A stretch of DNA of 64,000 bases from Aphanomyces cochlioides (taxonomy: Eukaryota; Oomycota; Saprolegniomycetes; Saprolegniales; Verrucalvaceae), in assembly GCA_019828595.1 (NCBI GenBank), contig JAHQRK010000028.1:62001-126000 (forward strand), in the 5' to 3' direction. The notes below the pieces were generated by a model that worked only from the letters and a program-made list of their open reading frames with translations, was not told the origin of the DNA and ran no database searches. Position 1 is the first letter of the stretch. Each line of letters opens with the position of its first letter. This document shows positions 32,992 through 45,532 of the stretch, in pieces. A program made the position numbers and the translations under genes.

Positions 32992-35900
32992 ATGATTGAC
33001 AACAACTTCTCCGATGTCCCAACTGAACTCGTGGACTGGGACCCACAAATCATCTCCCTCAACACCAATGGCTTCTCCAACAGTCATCGGTACATCCTCG
33101 ACAAACTATCAAGTGTTCACGACGTTTCCTTTATCCAAGAAACCCGTTTCCGCACGCCAAGTCTCCACGACCGTGTTGCGTTCCATTGGCAACGCATCAC
33201 AAACCACGAAGGCTCTTTGTTCTTTGAAGAGCCTATTTACCCTGAAGTATCCACGTCGCCAGCCACTGGAGGTCTGGCTACGTTGATACATCCTCACTCT
33301 CCTTTGAAGAACGCCACTCAAGTCCCTCATGACAACCCAGTGCTTCGTGGTCGTTATCTACAAGTGCGATGTACTCTGGGCCCACTGACAGTCGTTCTCC
33401 ACAATATCTATGCGCCGGCAGCCTTCCAAGAACGAGCAAGTTACTTCGAAGAATTGCCACGCGACTTTCCTCCACATGCACTCCACATTGTTGGAGGAGA
33501 TTTCAACTGCACTCTCAACAAAGATTTGGATTCGTTGAGACCCAGTACCTCCACCATGGCCGGCACCCTTCAACTGGTACAATGGATGCACAGTTTGTCT
33601 CTGGTGGATCTATTTCGCCGTCAAAACCCCGTGGCAAGAACCTTCACAAGTCCCACACTCACCAACCGACTTGACTACATCTTTTGTTCGTCCACCTTGG
33701 CGGGTCTTCGTCATTGGAAGGCGACGCACATGCCACACGTTCCACAGGCTGACCACGTGGCTTGTCGTATCATCACAAAGCGTCAAACATTGCGCCATGG
33801 CTCTGGATCATGGAAAGCTCCAACTTGGCTACTTCGTCTACCACGAGCGGCCGAGATTGTTCATGGATGTCTGGATCGATTTTTGGACAAGTCTCCAACA
33901 TTCCACAATATCTCCAAGGCCTACGACATACTGGTCAATGATATCCGCTCCCAACTCAAAGAATTCCATTCTCAACGATTGGAGAAACAACGTCTGCCGT
34001 TGAAGAAGTTAGCTGTCGAGATCGCTTCGCTTTTGCAAGTCCCCAACATGCGTCAAGATTCAGTGCTGGTGGATCGAGTGCGAGACCTTCAAAAGCAAAT
34101 TCACGAGCTGCAAGATCGAGACAAGCAGTTTCGTCAAGACCAGGCGTTCCAACTTCACTTGTACAAAGCAGAGCGCTCGTCCAAGTTCCACTTCATGTCC
34201 CCTGTCCCTACCCCCTTGAAGAAGACAGTCTTCAAAGAGTTGGTGGATGTCAATGGAAATGTTGTCTCCAATCAACAAGGCATGTCTGACGTCCTGGTCG
34301 ACTACTACAAGGACTTGTTTGCAGCTCCCGAGGTGCAGCGATCTGGAGACGAAGTGTCGTCATTTCTGACCCCATTGACTCGACACAAGCAACTGCCAGA
34401 GCAAGCCCAGAAAGAGCTGTCGGCTCCCTTGCGCGCCAACGAGTTCTATCATGCTATTCGACACAGCAGTTCGAACTCAGCGCCAGGTCCCAACGCTCTG
34501 CCATTCGAAGTCCTCAAACTTGCACCTCACAAGTGGTCGTTGGTATTGGAGCTGCTATTCACACACCAGCTCCATTCTCACCCTCGCTTGACTCCCATGC
34601 AACTTGTCAGTACGCTGGTGTTGCTGCACAAGAAAGGCCCCAAGTCACAGGCCAAGAACTATCGGCCCATTAGCCTACTCAACACGGATGTGAAAATCCT
34701 GACGAGTATTCTGGCTTATCGACTTCAGCGCCACATTCGACACATCATCCACCCGGACCAGCAAGGCTTTATCCGTCGAAGCAATATCCAAACCAATATT
34801 GCACGACTGGATGACATGCTGCACCACATCAAACTACACAGTCCGTCCTCGATGGTGGCACTGCTTGACTTTGAGAAAGCTTTTGATCGCGTGGACCACG
34901 CGTACTTGCTCCGCGTCCTCCGTCACTATGGCTTTCCCGAAACCATTGTTGACATGGTTCGCGTACTGTACTCGGGCCGCAAGTCTCGCATCTTGGTGAA
35001 CGGCTTCTTGTCCAAGCCAGTTCACATCTCACGCGGTGTGTTGCAAGGTGATCCACTGTCGCCACTTCTGTTTGTGATCGCTTTGGAACCGATGTGCCAA
35101 CTCCTACGGCAACACTCCAACTATGGCATCAAGTGTGGGGATCGCTACCACACTGGGAGTTACTTTGCCGACGACTCGCAACTCTATGCTGCAAATGAGA
35201 CGTGCCTCCACCGGCAGCTTGCATTGGTTCAAACCTTTTGCGACAAGTCTGGTTTCCGACTCAACGTAGACAAGACCCAAATTCTGACCTACAGCCAGTT
35301 GAATGGGAACCTTGCCTCACTACAAGTTACTTCCGACAGTCCCGTGAAGGCTCTTGGTATCTTGGTTGCGCCCAATCTTTCTCCATTGGCACGTTTCAAT
35401 TACGTGTTTGAGAAGTTTGTGGCTCGCTTGTCTTTGTGGCTCTACAAGGCTCGAACCATGGCCGGAAAAGTCACTATCCTGCACAGCATATGTCTGCCTG
35501 TGTTATGGTACCAACTGGCTTTTGTCCCTGCCGACAAAGACCTGGCCAAAAAGATCGACAAGGCCATGCTTCAATTTATGCATGGTGAAGAAATCAACCC
35601 ATCCTCCTCTGTCCATGGCCTCCGTTTGATCAAAAAGGAGATCCTATTCATGCCGAAGAAGTCCGGTGGCTTAGGCCTGCACCATGCACTTGCTTTATGG
35701 CAACAACACAACCGCTCTGTCATGATCAGATGCATTCAAGCCATCACCACCCCACCCCGCAAGTCTGCCATGTCTGCCTGGATTACGCCGGGCTATACTC
35801 TCCTCGAGAAGGCTTTTCATCCATGGGGTTCCCCCCGAGATCTCCTCTTGGCAAATGGCTCTTCTGCATTCATCAGACAACTGTACAAGAATCCCAATAT

Positions 35901-37045
35901 CACTCCAATGTGGAAAGCCTTATTGAGTAGCTGGTTTGAATCCCGCTGGACTCCGTACGGCTGTCCAAATCACATCTCATCTTTGGATGTTCCCCTTTGG
36001 CACAACTCGTATCTGCCTGGACTCGAAGACCTATATGATCAGTGCTCTACATCGACGCAAGACCAAGCCAATGTATTGGCTTCGCTTCACATCACGAAGT
36101 TGTCGCATTTGTTGACTCCGTGTCAGCGAGTTTGGCCAGCTTCGATCTTGTTCGACAAAATCAACCGTGCCTGCCGCCAAGCCAATTTTGTCCTCCAACG
36201 AAACAATGGATCTCAATCTTGGTGACCAAGTTATCACGATTGTTTGAGATTGTTTCTGAAGAGGATGCTCCCGTGTTCCACTTGCCGACGCCTAGCTCTG
36301 AATGGATGGAATGGCACTGAATGATTCACCCTGACTCGAGTCCGATCTTGTTGGCGCTTGCGACTTCGAAATCGGCTAAGATCAGAGCTTCTCCAGCTGC
36401 CAGCTCGTCCATTCTTCCTACCAAGCATCTCAACCTGCCATCCAACTTTTACGAAGACCCCAAGCGCCTTACCCAACTTGCCGCCTTCCTCCAACCCGAC
36501 CACATTCTCCCTCGATATGGAGAGTTCATTTTCAAGACCCTTCTCCGCGCCAACGCCATGCAATATCTGTTTCAGTACCAAGACCCCAAGCCGACGTGTG
36601 TCTTCTGTCGTGTCAATGAGACGTACGAGCATTTCCTGTTCTCTTGTGGATATGGTCAATCTGTTTGGTATTTCTTCAAGGCGATCCAGCGACTGCTCGA
36701 GTGTTCCTTTCCGTCCACGTGTCTGGAAATGTTCTACGAGACGCCCAAGCGTCCGATGGATACTACATCCGTGGCTATCTGAAGATATGGCCGATTGTCC
36801 GAGCCTGCGTGTATTATCAAATATGGCTCCAACGTGCCGATCGCACCTTTCGACCCGACCTCACAGCGAAGAGTCCGATGGAAGTTGCCATTCATGCTGC
36901 CTCTTTGATCAAGCTACATCTACAACAGCTCCTGGTTGATCTCCCTCTCAAGAAGGGATACACCAAGGTATTCAATGTGCTCAAGCATCTATCTTCGGAC
37001 CCCTGGTTACGTCAACACATCATTCCTAACAGCGTCGTTTCATGA
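32992..37045 (+). pseudogene. LINE ORF2 of P7, open through the reverse transcriptase
   Basis: ATG 32992 (MIDNN); the frame is open for 1077 residues to 36225, the longest uninterrupted ORF2 frame here. It covers the complete endonuclease and reverse transcriptase, with all catalytic motifs (motif A D626, FADD). It is broken only in the C-terminal third: a one-base loss in a C-run at 36191-36193, TGG to TGA at 36318-36320 and a one-base loss at ~36750. The zinc knuckle lies after the first break. It is the least damaged ORF2 in the window. Confidence 0.9.
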
Positions 37046-37191
37046 GAGAGCTGACGGCTCACTCACTTCATCTCCTGTTCAATGACCACTTTGCCATATT
37101 CTGTTTTCCAAGTTCTATTTATACAGTACGAGGCAAATTAGTAAGTCATTAGGGCCTTTGCTCAAAAATAAGGTTAATACAACTCATTTAA

Positions 37192-38087
37192 CCTTGCTGG
37201 TCCGGGTGGATGATGTGTCGAATGTGGCGCTGGAGTCGATAAGCCAGAATACTCGTCAGGATTTTCACATCCGTGTTGAGTAGGCTAATGGGCCGATAGT
37301 TCTTGGCTTGTGACTTGGGGCCTTTCTTGTGCAGCAACACCAGCGTACTGACAAGTTGCATGGGAGTCAAGCGAGGGTGAGAATGGAGCTGGTGTGTGAA
37401 TAGCAGCTCCAATACCAACGACCACTTGTGAGGTGCAAGTTTGAGGACTTCGAATGGCAGAGCGTTGGGACCTGGCGCTGAGTTCGAACTGCTGTGTCGA
37501 ATAGCATGATAGAACTCGTTGGCGCGCAAGGGAGCCGACAGCTCTTTCTGGGCTTGCTCTGGCAGTTGCTTGTGTCGAGTCAATGGGGTCAGAAATGACG
37601 ACACTTCGTCTCCAGATCGCTGCACCTCGGGAGCTGCAAACAAGTCCTTGTAGTAGTCGACCAGGACGTCAGACATGCCTTGTTGATTGGAGACAACATT
37701 TCCATTGACATCCACCAACTCTTTGAAGACTGTCTTCTTCAAGGGGGTAGGGACAGGGGACATGAAGTGGAACTTGGACGAGCGCTCTGCTTTGTACAAG
37801 TGAAGTTGGAACGCCTGGTCTTGACGAAACTGCTTGTCTCGATCTTGCAGCTCATGAATTTGCTTTTGAAGGTCTCGCACTCGATCCACCAGCACTGCAT
37901 CTTGACGCATGTTGGGGACTTGCAAAAGCGAAGCGATCTCGACAGCTAACTTCTTCAACGGCAGACGTTGTTTCTCCAATCGTTGAGAATGGAATTCTTT
38001 GGGTTGGGAGCGGATATCATTGACCAGCATGTCGTAGGCCTTGGAGATATTGTGGAATGTTGGAGACTTGTCCAAAAATCGATCCAG
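37192..38087 (-). mobile_element. LINE copy N2, internal ORF2 fragment
   Basis: Minus-strand fragment between the tail of P7 (37191) and the 5' end of P8 (38091). P7 meets it at CCTTGCTGGTCCGG, a CC-first site. On the right it ends at GATCCAG, followed by GAA and then the P8 start ACTTCCG. No other part of N2 is recognised nearby. Confidence 0.85.
37192..38087 (-). pseudogene. LINE ORF2 fragment of N2 (residues ~295-592)
   Basis: Covers the linker after the endonuclease and the start of the reverse transcriptase (NYRPISLLNTDVKIL, HPDQQG). The frame is open across the fragment; a private change QPKEFHS replaces QLKEFHS. It lacks motif A and FADD and so cannot be active. Confidence 0.87.
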
Positions 38088-38151
38088 GAAACTTCCGAAT
38101 TTGCCTCGTACCCCTCAAGTCAAGAAGTTATCAAGTGCCGCCGCGCTCAAA

Positions 38152-39095
38152 ATGTCCAACGCCAACAGCTGTTCCGAGCTCCGTGAGACCAACACTCACG
38201 GAGTCACCATCATTCCAGGTATTGTATCACCTCACCCACTTTCGTCGTCCAATCAGGATGGCGGAAGTGGGGTGAGTAATGTCTCTACACCTAACCCTAG
38301 GGCCGAAGTGGAGGTCGAGTTCGACCCCAACAGCGTCTCTGGAGATCAATCTGCGTCTCGCTCCACCAGCGCTTCACCTGGTGCTCCACTCGCCGGAGTT
38401 CCACGGGGGGTCAACCTCAGTGGGTCAGTGGTTGACCCCCAGACCACTGTCGTTAACTTGTCTAGCGAAGCCCTCACTCAGGAGGGCGAACCACTGGGGC
38501 CTTGTGCCTGTGGTGGCTGCTTCCCTGGACTCCAATTGGAGTCGATCCCCAGTGAAGGCGGTGAGAAAACGGGGTCCATGCCAGCCCTAGAGGCTACGAG
38601 GGCCCCCCCTATGGGCACACCCTGCGGTTCTGTCTACTTCCCCCCAGGGGCCTCTTCGGAGGGGCGGGGGCGGTATCCCGATTTGGGTTCTCGCCGGAGC
38701 AATGGTGTACCCCAGTCACCGTGCTGCGGGGATGGCATGGATTCCCCTTCTACCCCTGTCACTGGGGGTTTGCACTTGCTACGATTGACTTATTCCTCTC
38801 AAATCGGGCCCCAGACCTCTACACAAACTCGGAGGCACTGACTGTTCTATTGAACCAAGAAGCAACAAGATTGCCTGACACCAACTGCTTGACGGACTGG
38901 TCGCTGTTTGCTTTGATCGAAAACTTCAGCGACAATCTCGAGAAGTTCACTTTGCCGGCTCCCGTCTTGTCGGCCATCTCGATGCTCAAAAGCATCACCA
39001 ACAATTACCACATCGACGAGCTCTGCAGCAAAGCTCACCACTCCATGAACGCCGACGAAATTGATCCCCTCGATTTGGAGGACGATCAACTCTAA
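38152..39095 (+). pseudogene. LINE ORF1 of P8 with a ~2.1-kb deletion
   Basis: ATG 38152 to TAA 39095. Residues ~206-904 are absent; the join at 38769 (ACTGGGGGT then TTGCACTTGC) has only one base of possible overlap and is out of frame. The N-terminal Ser/Pro/Gly-rich part and the last ~108 residues remain in different frames. The conserved block and basic stretch are gone, so the protein would not be functional. Confidence 0.9.
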
Positions 39096-39173
39096 GGCTT
39101 CTATCCCCTGCTTCAATCCATTTCAACCTCCCCTCTCACCCCTCCATTCTACTCATTTTCATCTGTACTCGTG

Positions 39174-42100
39174 ATGATTGACAACAACTTCTCCGATGTC
39201 CCAACTGAACTCGTGGACTGGGACCCACAAATCATCTCCCTCAACACCAATGGCTTCTCCAACAGTCATCGGTACATCCTCGACAAACTATCAAGTGTTC
39301 ACGACGTTTCCTTTACCCAAGAAACCCGTTTCCGCACGCCATGTCTCCACGACCGTGTTGCGTTCCATTGGCAACGCATCACAAACCACGAAGGCTCTTT
39401 GGTCTTTGAAGAGCCTATTTACCCTGAAGTATCCACGTCGCCAGCCACTGGAGGTCTGGCTACGTTGATACATCCTCACTCTCCTTTGAAGAACGCCACT
39501 CAAGTCCCTCATGATAACTCAGTGCTTCGTGGTCGTTATCTACAAGTGCGATGTACTCTGGGCCCACTGACAGTCGTTCTCCACAATATCTATGCGCCGG
39601 CAGCCTTCCAAGAACGAGCAAGTTACTTCGAAGAATTGCCACGCGACTTTCCTCCACATGCACTCCACATTGTTGGAGGAGATTTCAACTGCACTCTCAA
39701 CAAAGATTTGGATTCGTTGAGACCCAGTACCTCCACCATGGCCGGCACCCTTCAACTGGTACAATGGATGCACAGTTTGTCTCTGGTGGATCTATTTCGC
39801 CGTCAAAACCCCGTGGCAAGAACCTTCACAAGTCCCACACTCACCAACCGACTTGACTACATCTTTTGTTCGTCCACCTTGGCGGGTCTTCGTCATTGGA
39901 AGGCGACGCACATGCCACACGTTCCACAGGCTGACCACGTGGCTTGTCGTATCATCACAAAGCGTCAAACATTGCGCCATGGCTCTGGATCATGGAAAGC
40001 TCCAACTTGGCTACTTCGTCTACCACGAGCGGCCGAGATTGTTCATGGATGTCTGGATCGATTTTTGGACAAGTCTCCAACATTCCACAATATCTCCAAG
40101 GCCTACGACATGCTGGTCAATGATATCCGCTCCCAACTCAAAGAATACCATTCTCAACGATTGGAGAAACAACGTCTGCCGTTGAAGAAGTTAGCTGTCG
40201 AGATCGCTTCGCTTTTGCAAGTCCCCAACATGCGTCAAGATTCAGTGCTGGTGGATCGAGTGCGAGACCTTCAAAAGCAAATTCACGAGCTGCAAGATCG
40301 AGACAAGCAGTTTCGTCAAGACCAGGCGTTCCAACTTCACTTGTACAAAGCAGAGCGCTCGTCCAAGTTCCACTTCATGTCCCCTGTCCCTACCCCCTTG
40401 AAGAAGACAGTCTTCAAAGAGTTGGTGGATGTCAATGGAAATGTTGTCTCCAATCAACAAGGCATGTCTGACGTCCTGGTCGACTACTACAAGGACTTGT
40501 TTGCAGCTCCCGACGTGCAGCGATCTGGAGACGAAGTGTCGTCATTTCTGACCCCATTGACTCGACACAAGCAACTGCCAGAGCAAGCCCAGAAAGAGCT
40601 GTCGGCTCCCTTGCGCGCCAACGAGTTCTATCATGCTATTCGACACAGCAGTTCGAACTCAGCGCCAGGTCCCAACGCTCTGCCATTCGAAGTCCTCAAA
40701 CTTGCACCTCACAAGTGGTCGTTGGTATTGGAGCTGCTATTCACACACCAGCTCCATTCTCACCCTCGCTTGACTCCCATGCAACTTGTCAGTACGCTGG
40801 TGTTGCTGCACAAGAAAGGCCACAAGTCACAAGCCAAGAACTATCGGCCCATTAGCCTACTCAACACGGATGTGAAAATCCTGACGAGTATTCTGGCTTA
40901 TTGACTCCAGCGCCACATTCGACACATCATCCACCCGGACCAGCAAGGCTTTATCCGTCGAAGCAATATCCAAACCAATATTGCACGACTGGATGACATG
41001 CTGCACCACATCAAACTACACAGTCCGTCCTCGATGGTGGCACTGCTTGACTTTGAGAAAGCTTTTGATCGCGTGGACCACGCGTACTTGCTCCGCGTCC
41101 TCCGTCACTATGGCTTTCCCGAAACCTTTGTTGACATGGTTCGCGTACTGTACTCGGGCCGCAAGTCTCGCATCTTGGTGAACGGCTTCTTGTCCAAGCC
41201 AGTTCACATCTCACGCGGTGTGTTGCAAGGTGATCCACTGTCGCCACTTCTGTTTGTGATCGCTTTGGAACCGATGTGCCAACTCCTACGGCAACACTCC
41301 AACTATGGCATCAAGTGTGGGGATCGCTACCACACTGGGAGTTACTTTGCCGACGACTCGCAACTCTATGCTGCAAATGAGACGTGCCTCCACCGGCAGC
41401 TTGCATTGGTTCAAACCTTTTGCGACAAGTCTGGTTTCCGACTCAACGTAGACAAGACCCAAATTCTGACCTACAGCCAGTTGAATGGGAACCTTGCCTC
41501 ACTACAAGTTACTTCCGACAGTCCCGTGAAGGCTCTTGGTATCTTGGTTGCGCCCAATCTTTCTCCATTGGCACGTTTCAATTACGTGTTTGAGAAGTTT
41601 GTGGCTCGCTTGTCTTTGTGGCTCTACAAGGCTCGAACCATGGCCGGAAAAGTCACTATCCTGCACAGCATATGTCTGCCTGTGTTATGGTACCAACTGG
41701 CTTTTGTCCCTGCCGACAAAGACCTGGCCAAAAAGATCGACAAGGCCATGCTTCAATTTATGCATGGTGAAGAAATCAACCCATCCTCCTCTGTCCATGA
41801 CCTCCGTTTGATCAAAAAGGAGATCATATTCATGCCGAAGAAGTCCGGTGGCTTAGGCCTGCACCATGCACTTGCTTTATGGCAACAACACAACCGCTCT
41901 GTCATGATCAGATGCATTCAAGCCATCACCACCCCACCCCGCAAGTCTGCCATGTCCGCCTGGATTACGCCGGGCTATACTCTCCTCGAGAAGGCTTTTC
42001 ATCCATGGGGTTCCCCCGAGATCTCCTCTTGGCAAATGGCTCTTCTGCATTCATCAGACAACTGTACAAGAATCCCAATATCACTCCAATGTGGAAAGCC

Positions 42101-43227
42101 TTATTGAGTAGCTGGTTTGAATCCCGCTGGACTCCGTACGGCTGTCCAAATCACATCTCATCTTTGGATGTTCCCCTTTGGCACAACTCGTATCTGCCTG
42201 GACTCGAAGACCTATATGATCAGTGCTCTACATCGACGTAAGACCAAGCCAATGTATTGGCTTCGCTTCACATCACGAAGTTGTCGCATTTGTTGACTCC
42301 GTGTCAGCGAGTTTGGCCAGCTTCGATCTTGTTCGACAAAATCAACCGTGCCTGCCGCCAAGCCAATTTTGTCCCTCCAACGAAACAATGGATCTCAATC
42401 TTGGTGACCAAGTTATCACGATTGTTTGAGATTGTTTCTGAAGAGGATGCTCCCGTGCTCCACTTGCCGACGCCTAGCTCTGAATGGATGGAATGGCACT
42501 GAATGATTCACCCTGACTCGAGTCCGATCTTGTTGGCGCTTGCGACTTCGAAATCGGCTAAGATCAGAGCTTCTCCAGCTGCCAGCTCGTCCATTCTTCC
42601 TACCAAGCATCTCAACCTGCCATCCAACTTTTACGAAGACCCCAAGCGCCTTACCCAACTTGCCGCCTTCCTCCAACCCGACCACATTCTCCCTCGATAT
42701 GGAGAGTTCATTTTCAAGACCCTTCTCCGCGCCAACGCCATGCAATATCTGTTTCAGTACCAAGACCCCAAGCCGACGTGTGTCTTCTGTCGTGTCAATG
42801 AGACGTACGAGCATTTCCTGTTCTCTTGTGGATATGGTCAATCTGTTTGGTATTTCTTCAAGGCGATCCAGCGACTGCTCGAGTGTTCCTTTCCGTCCAC
42901 GTGTCTGGAAATGTTCTACGAGACGCCCAAGCGTCCGATGGATACTACATCCGTGGCTATCTGAAGATATGGCCGATTGTCCGAGCCTGCGTGTATTATC
43001 AAATATGGCTCCAACGTGCCGATCGCACCTTTCGACCCGACCTCACAGCGAAGAGTCCGATGGAAGTTGCCATTCATGCTGCCTCTTTGATCAAGCTACA
43101 TCTACAACAGCTCCTGGTTGATCTCCCTCTCAAGAAGGGATACACCAAGGTATTCAATGTGCTCAAGCATCTATCTTCGGACCCCTGGTTACGTCAACAC
43201 ATCATTCCTAACAGCGTCGTTTCATGA
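39174..43227 (+). pseudogene. LINE ORF2 of P8, multiple lesions
   Basis: ATG 39174 to TGA 43227. Nonsense at 40902-40904 (CGA to TGA, codon 577, before the catalytic motifs), a C-run loss at 42013-42017, TAA at 42239-42241, TGA at 42500-42502 and a one-base loss at ~42932. The endonuclease part has private changes (SFTQETRFRTPCL). The codon-577 stop, the TAA and the last deletion are shared with T1, which shows they predate the 10-kb duplication. Confidence 0.9.
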
Positions 43228-43373
43228 GAGAGCTGACGGCTCACTCACTTCATCTCCTGTTCAATGACCACTTTGCCATATTCTGTTTTCCAAGTTCTAT
43301 TTATACAGTACGAGGCAAATTAGTAAGTCATTAGGGCCTTTGCTCAAAAATAAGGTTAATACAACTCATTTAA

Positions 43374-45471
43374 CCACATCTTCTTGTTGTTTGTCTTGTC
43401 CATTGTTGTTAGGGGGATCGCTGTCACCAGACATATCGACATCAGAGCCATGAGAAGGAGCTGTTGGCTGTGGTTGTTCATCTTGACGATCTCCAGATGC
43501 CTCAGTTGAGTCGGCCTCGCCTTCCGCATTTGTTCCAGGGTCTTGATCATGATCGTCTCCATCATGTTCAGGTTCTTTTTCTCCTGACGGAGGAGATTTT
43601 GCCGCTACCTTGGCCGCTTTTGCCTTCGCTTTTTCAGCCTTGGCCTCTGCACGTCGTGAAACAATCGACGGAGGCAATGTCTTGTTCAGAGCAGCGATCT
43701 TGTGCTGAAACACGACGACAAAAGGCTGACCCGACGGATCCGTAATGGTGATTTCGCGTAGTGCGTCGCCGGATTTTGGCACCAACACTGCTGGAGGCGC
43801 AGGCGACTTGAAAATGACTCTCATATGCGGCGACTTGATGTTCTGACCAGCAGTAGGGTTGAATGCTGCTATCACTGACTTGGTCAATGCAGCCATTTTC
43901 TTGACAATTGCCTTGGCCATCGAAGGGTGACTGACCTTGTTGAACGTAACGTAGTAGTTGTTGCCATAACGCGAGTATTTGGGAACCAGGAAGTCTTTGC
44001 CACCAAGTCGAAACGTTGTGCCTCCCATTTCCACGCACGTAGACAAGTTGTAACTTGAGATCACAATGGTCTGTGGGTTCTTCTTGTGGATCAAAATGTT
44101 CGGAAATTTGGAGCCCCATAACGAACCAGGATTTTCCTTGACAAATTGATCGCAGATGACTTTTTCGGACCAGTCCTTGTAGGCTTCGCCCAACTTGACT
44201 GTTAGCTCGTACACTCGGGACTGGGGGGTGAGCAAAATGTTTTCAATGAAGGCGTCCATGTCACCAGAGTCTTTGTAGAATGTGTCCGCCATGGCCTCGC
44301 ATCGCGCAATATCGTCATCGGCAACAGCATGAGCACCAGTGTTGCGGTGTTTTGCGCCTTTGGGAGCATTGCCTTGCTTGGAATCTTTCTTGGACGAAGC
44401 TGAATCCTTGCCGGGAGTCTTTTGCGTCCATGGATTGGCCTTTTCAGCGTTTTGTTGCTCTTGATCGCCTTGTATTTTGTCTGCCGCGGTAGGAGGATCA
44501 ACAGCGCCATTTCCTTGAGCAACGGATTTGTCGACAATGTCTTGATTTGACTGTTCATTGTCATTGTTTGTCGATTGTTCCTCTTGAATAACTTCTCCAG
44601 AAGTATCACACGGCTTCGCTTGGCCGTTAATGTCGCCTGACCCATCAACCTCCGAGTGAATTTGAGTATTTCCCTCGTCGGTTAAGGCTTCGGTTTCAGT
44701 AGAATCCTTCCCCTCGGCGTCTCCAGAGACCATATCCACGTCCTCTTGAGATTTTTCTTCTTCCTCTCCCGTTCTAGGAGGCTCAGCACAGGGGGCGACG
44801 CGGTTGGTGGCTGCTGGCTCAGTCCCATTGGTCACGAGAAAGGCCGGGGCCAGACCCCCAGTGACAGGGGTAGAAGGGGAATCCATGCCATCCCCGCAGC
44901 ACGGTGACTGGGGTACACCATTGCTCCGGCGAGAACCCAAATCGGGATACCGCCCCCGCCCCTCCGAAGAGGCCCCTGGGGGGAAGTAGACAGAACCGCA
45001 GGGTGTGCCCATAGGGGGGGCCCTCGTAGCCTCTAGGGCTGGCATGGACCCCGTTTTCTCACCGCCTTCACTGGGGATCGACTCCAATTGGAGTCCAGGG
45101 AAGCAGCCACCACAGGCACAAGGCCCCAGTGGTTCGCCCTCCTGAGTGAGGGCTTCGCTAGACAAGTTAACGACAGTGGTCTGGGGGTCAACCACTGACC
45201 CACTGAGGTTGACCCCCCCTGGAACTCCGGCGAGTGGAGCACCAGGTGAAGCGCTGGTGGAGCGAGACGCAGATTGGTCTCCAGAGACGCTGTTAGGGTC
45301 GAACTCGACCTCCACTTCGGCCCTAGGGTTAGGTGTAGAGACATTACTCACCCCACTTCCGCCATCCTGATTGGACGACGAAAGTGGGTGAGGTGATACA
45401 ATACCTGGAATGATGTTGACTCCGTGAGTGTTGGTCTCACGGAGCTCGGAACAGCTGTTGGCGTTGGACAT
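43374..45471 (-). CDS. LINE ORF1 of N3, residues 1-699 (interrupted)
   Basis: ATG at 45471; the frame is open over 699 residues to the EDV of the third DV[DE]M motif and then runs two codons into the tail of P8. It includes the N-terminal cysteine cluster, the conserved block and the Ala/Lys/Glu helix (here AAKVAAK). Private changes such as QSRVYELTV and KSPAPPAV mark this lineage and recur in N4. An upstream in-frame ATG in the array unit would add an N-terminal extension, but the ATG at 45471 is the family start. Confidence 0.78.
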
Positions 45472-45532
45472 TTTGAGCGCGGCGGCACTTGATAACTTCT
45501 TGACTTGAGGGGTACGAGACAAATTCGGAAGT
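43374..45532 (-). mobile_element. LINE copy N3, 5' part
   Basis: Minus-strand 5' region of an element, from its 5' terminus at 45532 to residue ~699 of ORF1 at 43374, where the plus copy P8 ends. In minus reading it is preceded by CCCAAGAACTCGCTGG plus an extra G, normal ORF1 sequence. So N3 was inserted into ORF1 of another minus copy, whose remnant forms the first part of array A. Confidence 0.87.

Larger units (their letters stand above)
30366..37191 (+). mobile_element. LINE copy P7, from ORF1 residue ~165 to the 3' end
   Basis: Begins CCCAGGGGCCTC directly after the tail of P6 and runs 6,826 bp to CATTTAA at 37191, where minus-strand N2 starts with CCTTGCTGG. Only the first ~555 bp of the element are absent. 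The spacer reads CTCTCACCCC where P1, P4 and T1 have CTCTGACCCC, a marker shared with P8. Confidence 0.9.
38091..43373 (+). mobile_element. LINE copy P8, deleted and recombinant
   Basis: Starts at the true 5' end and ends with CATTTAA at 43373 followed by CCACATCTTCTTG, the same site used by T1. About 2.1 kb is missing inside ORF1 at 38769. The front of ORF2 carries P7-type markers (MIDNN, CTCTCACCCC, CTTGACTAC at 39850). From about 40145 it carries T1-type markers (AAGAATACC, TGA at 40902, TAA at 42239). It is therefore a mosaic of two copies, with the switch between roughly 39900 and 40140. Left flank: N2 plus GAA. Confidence 0.85.
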
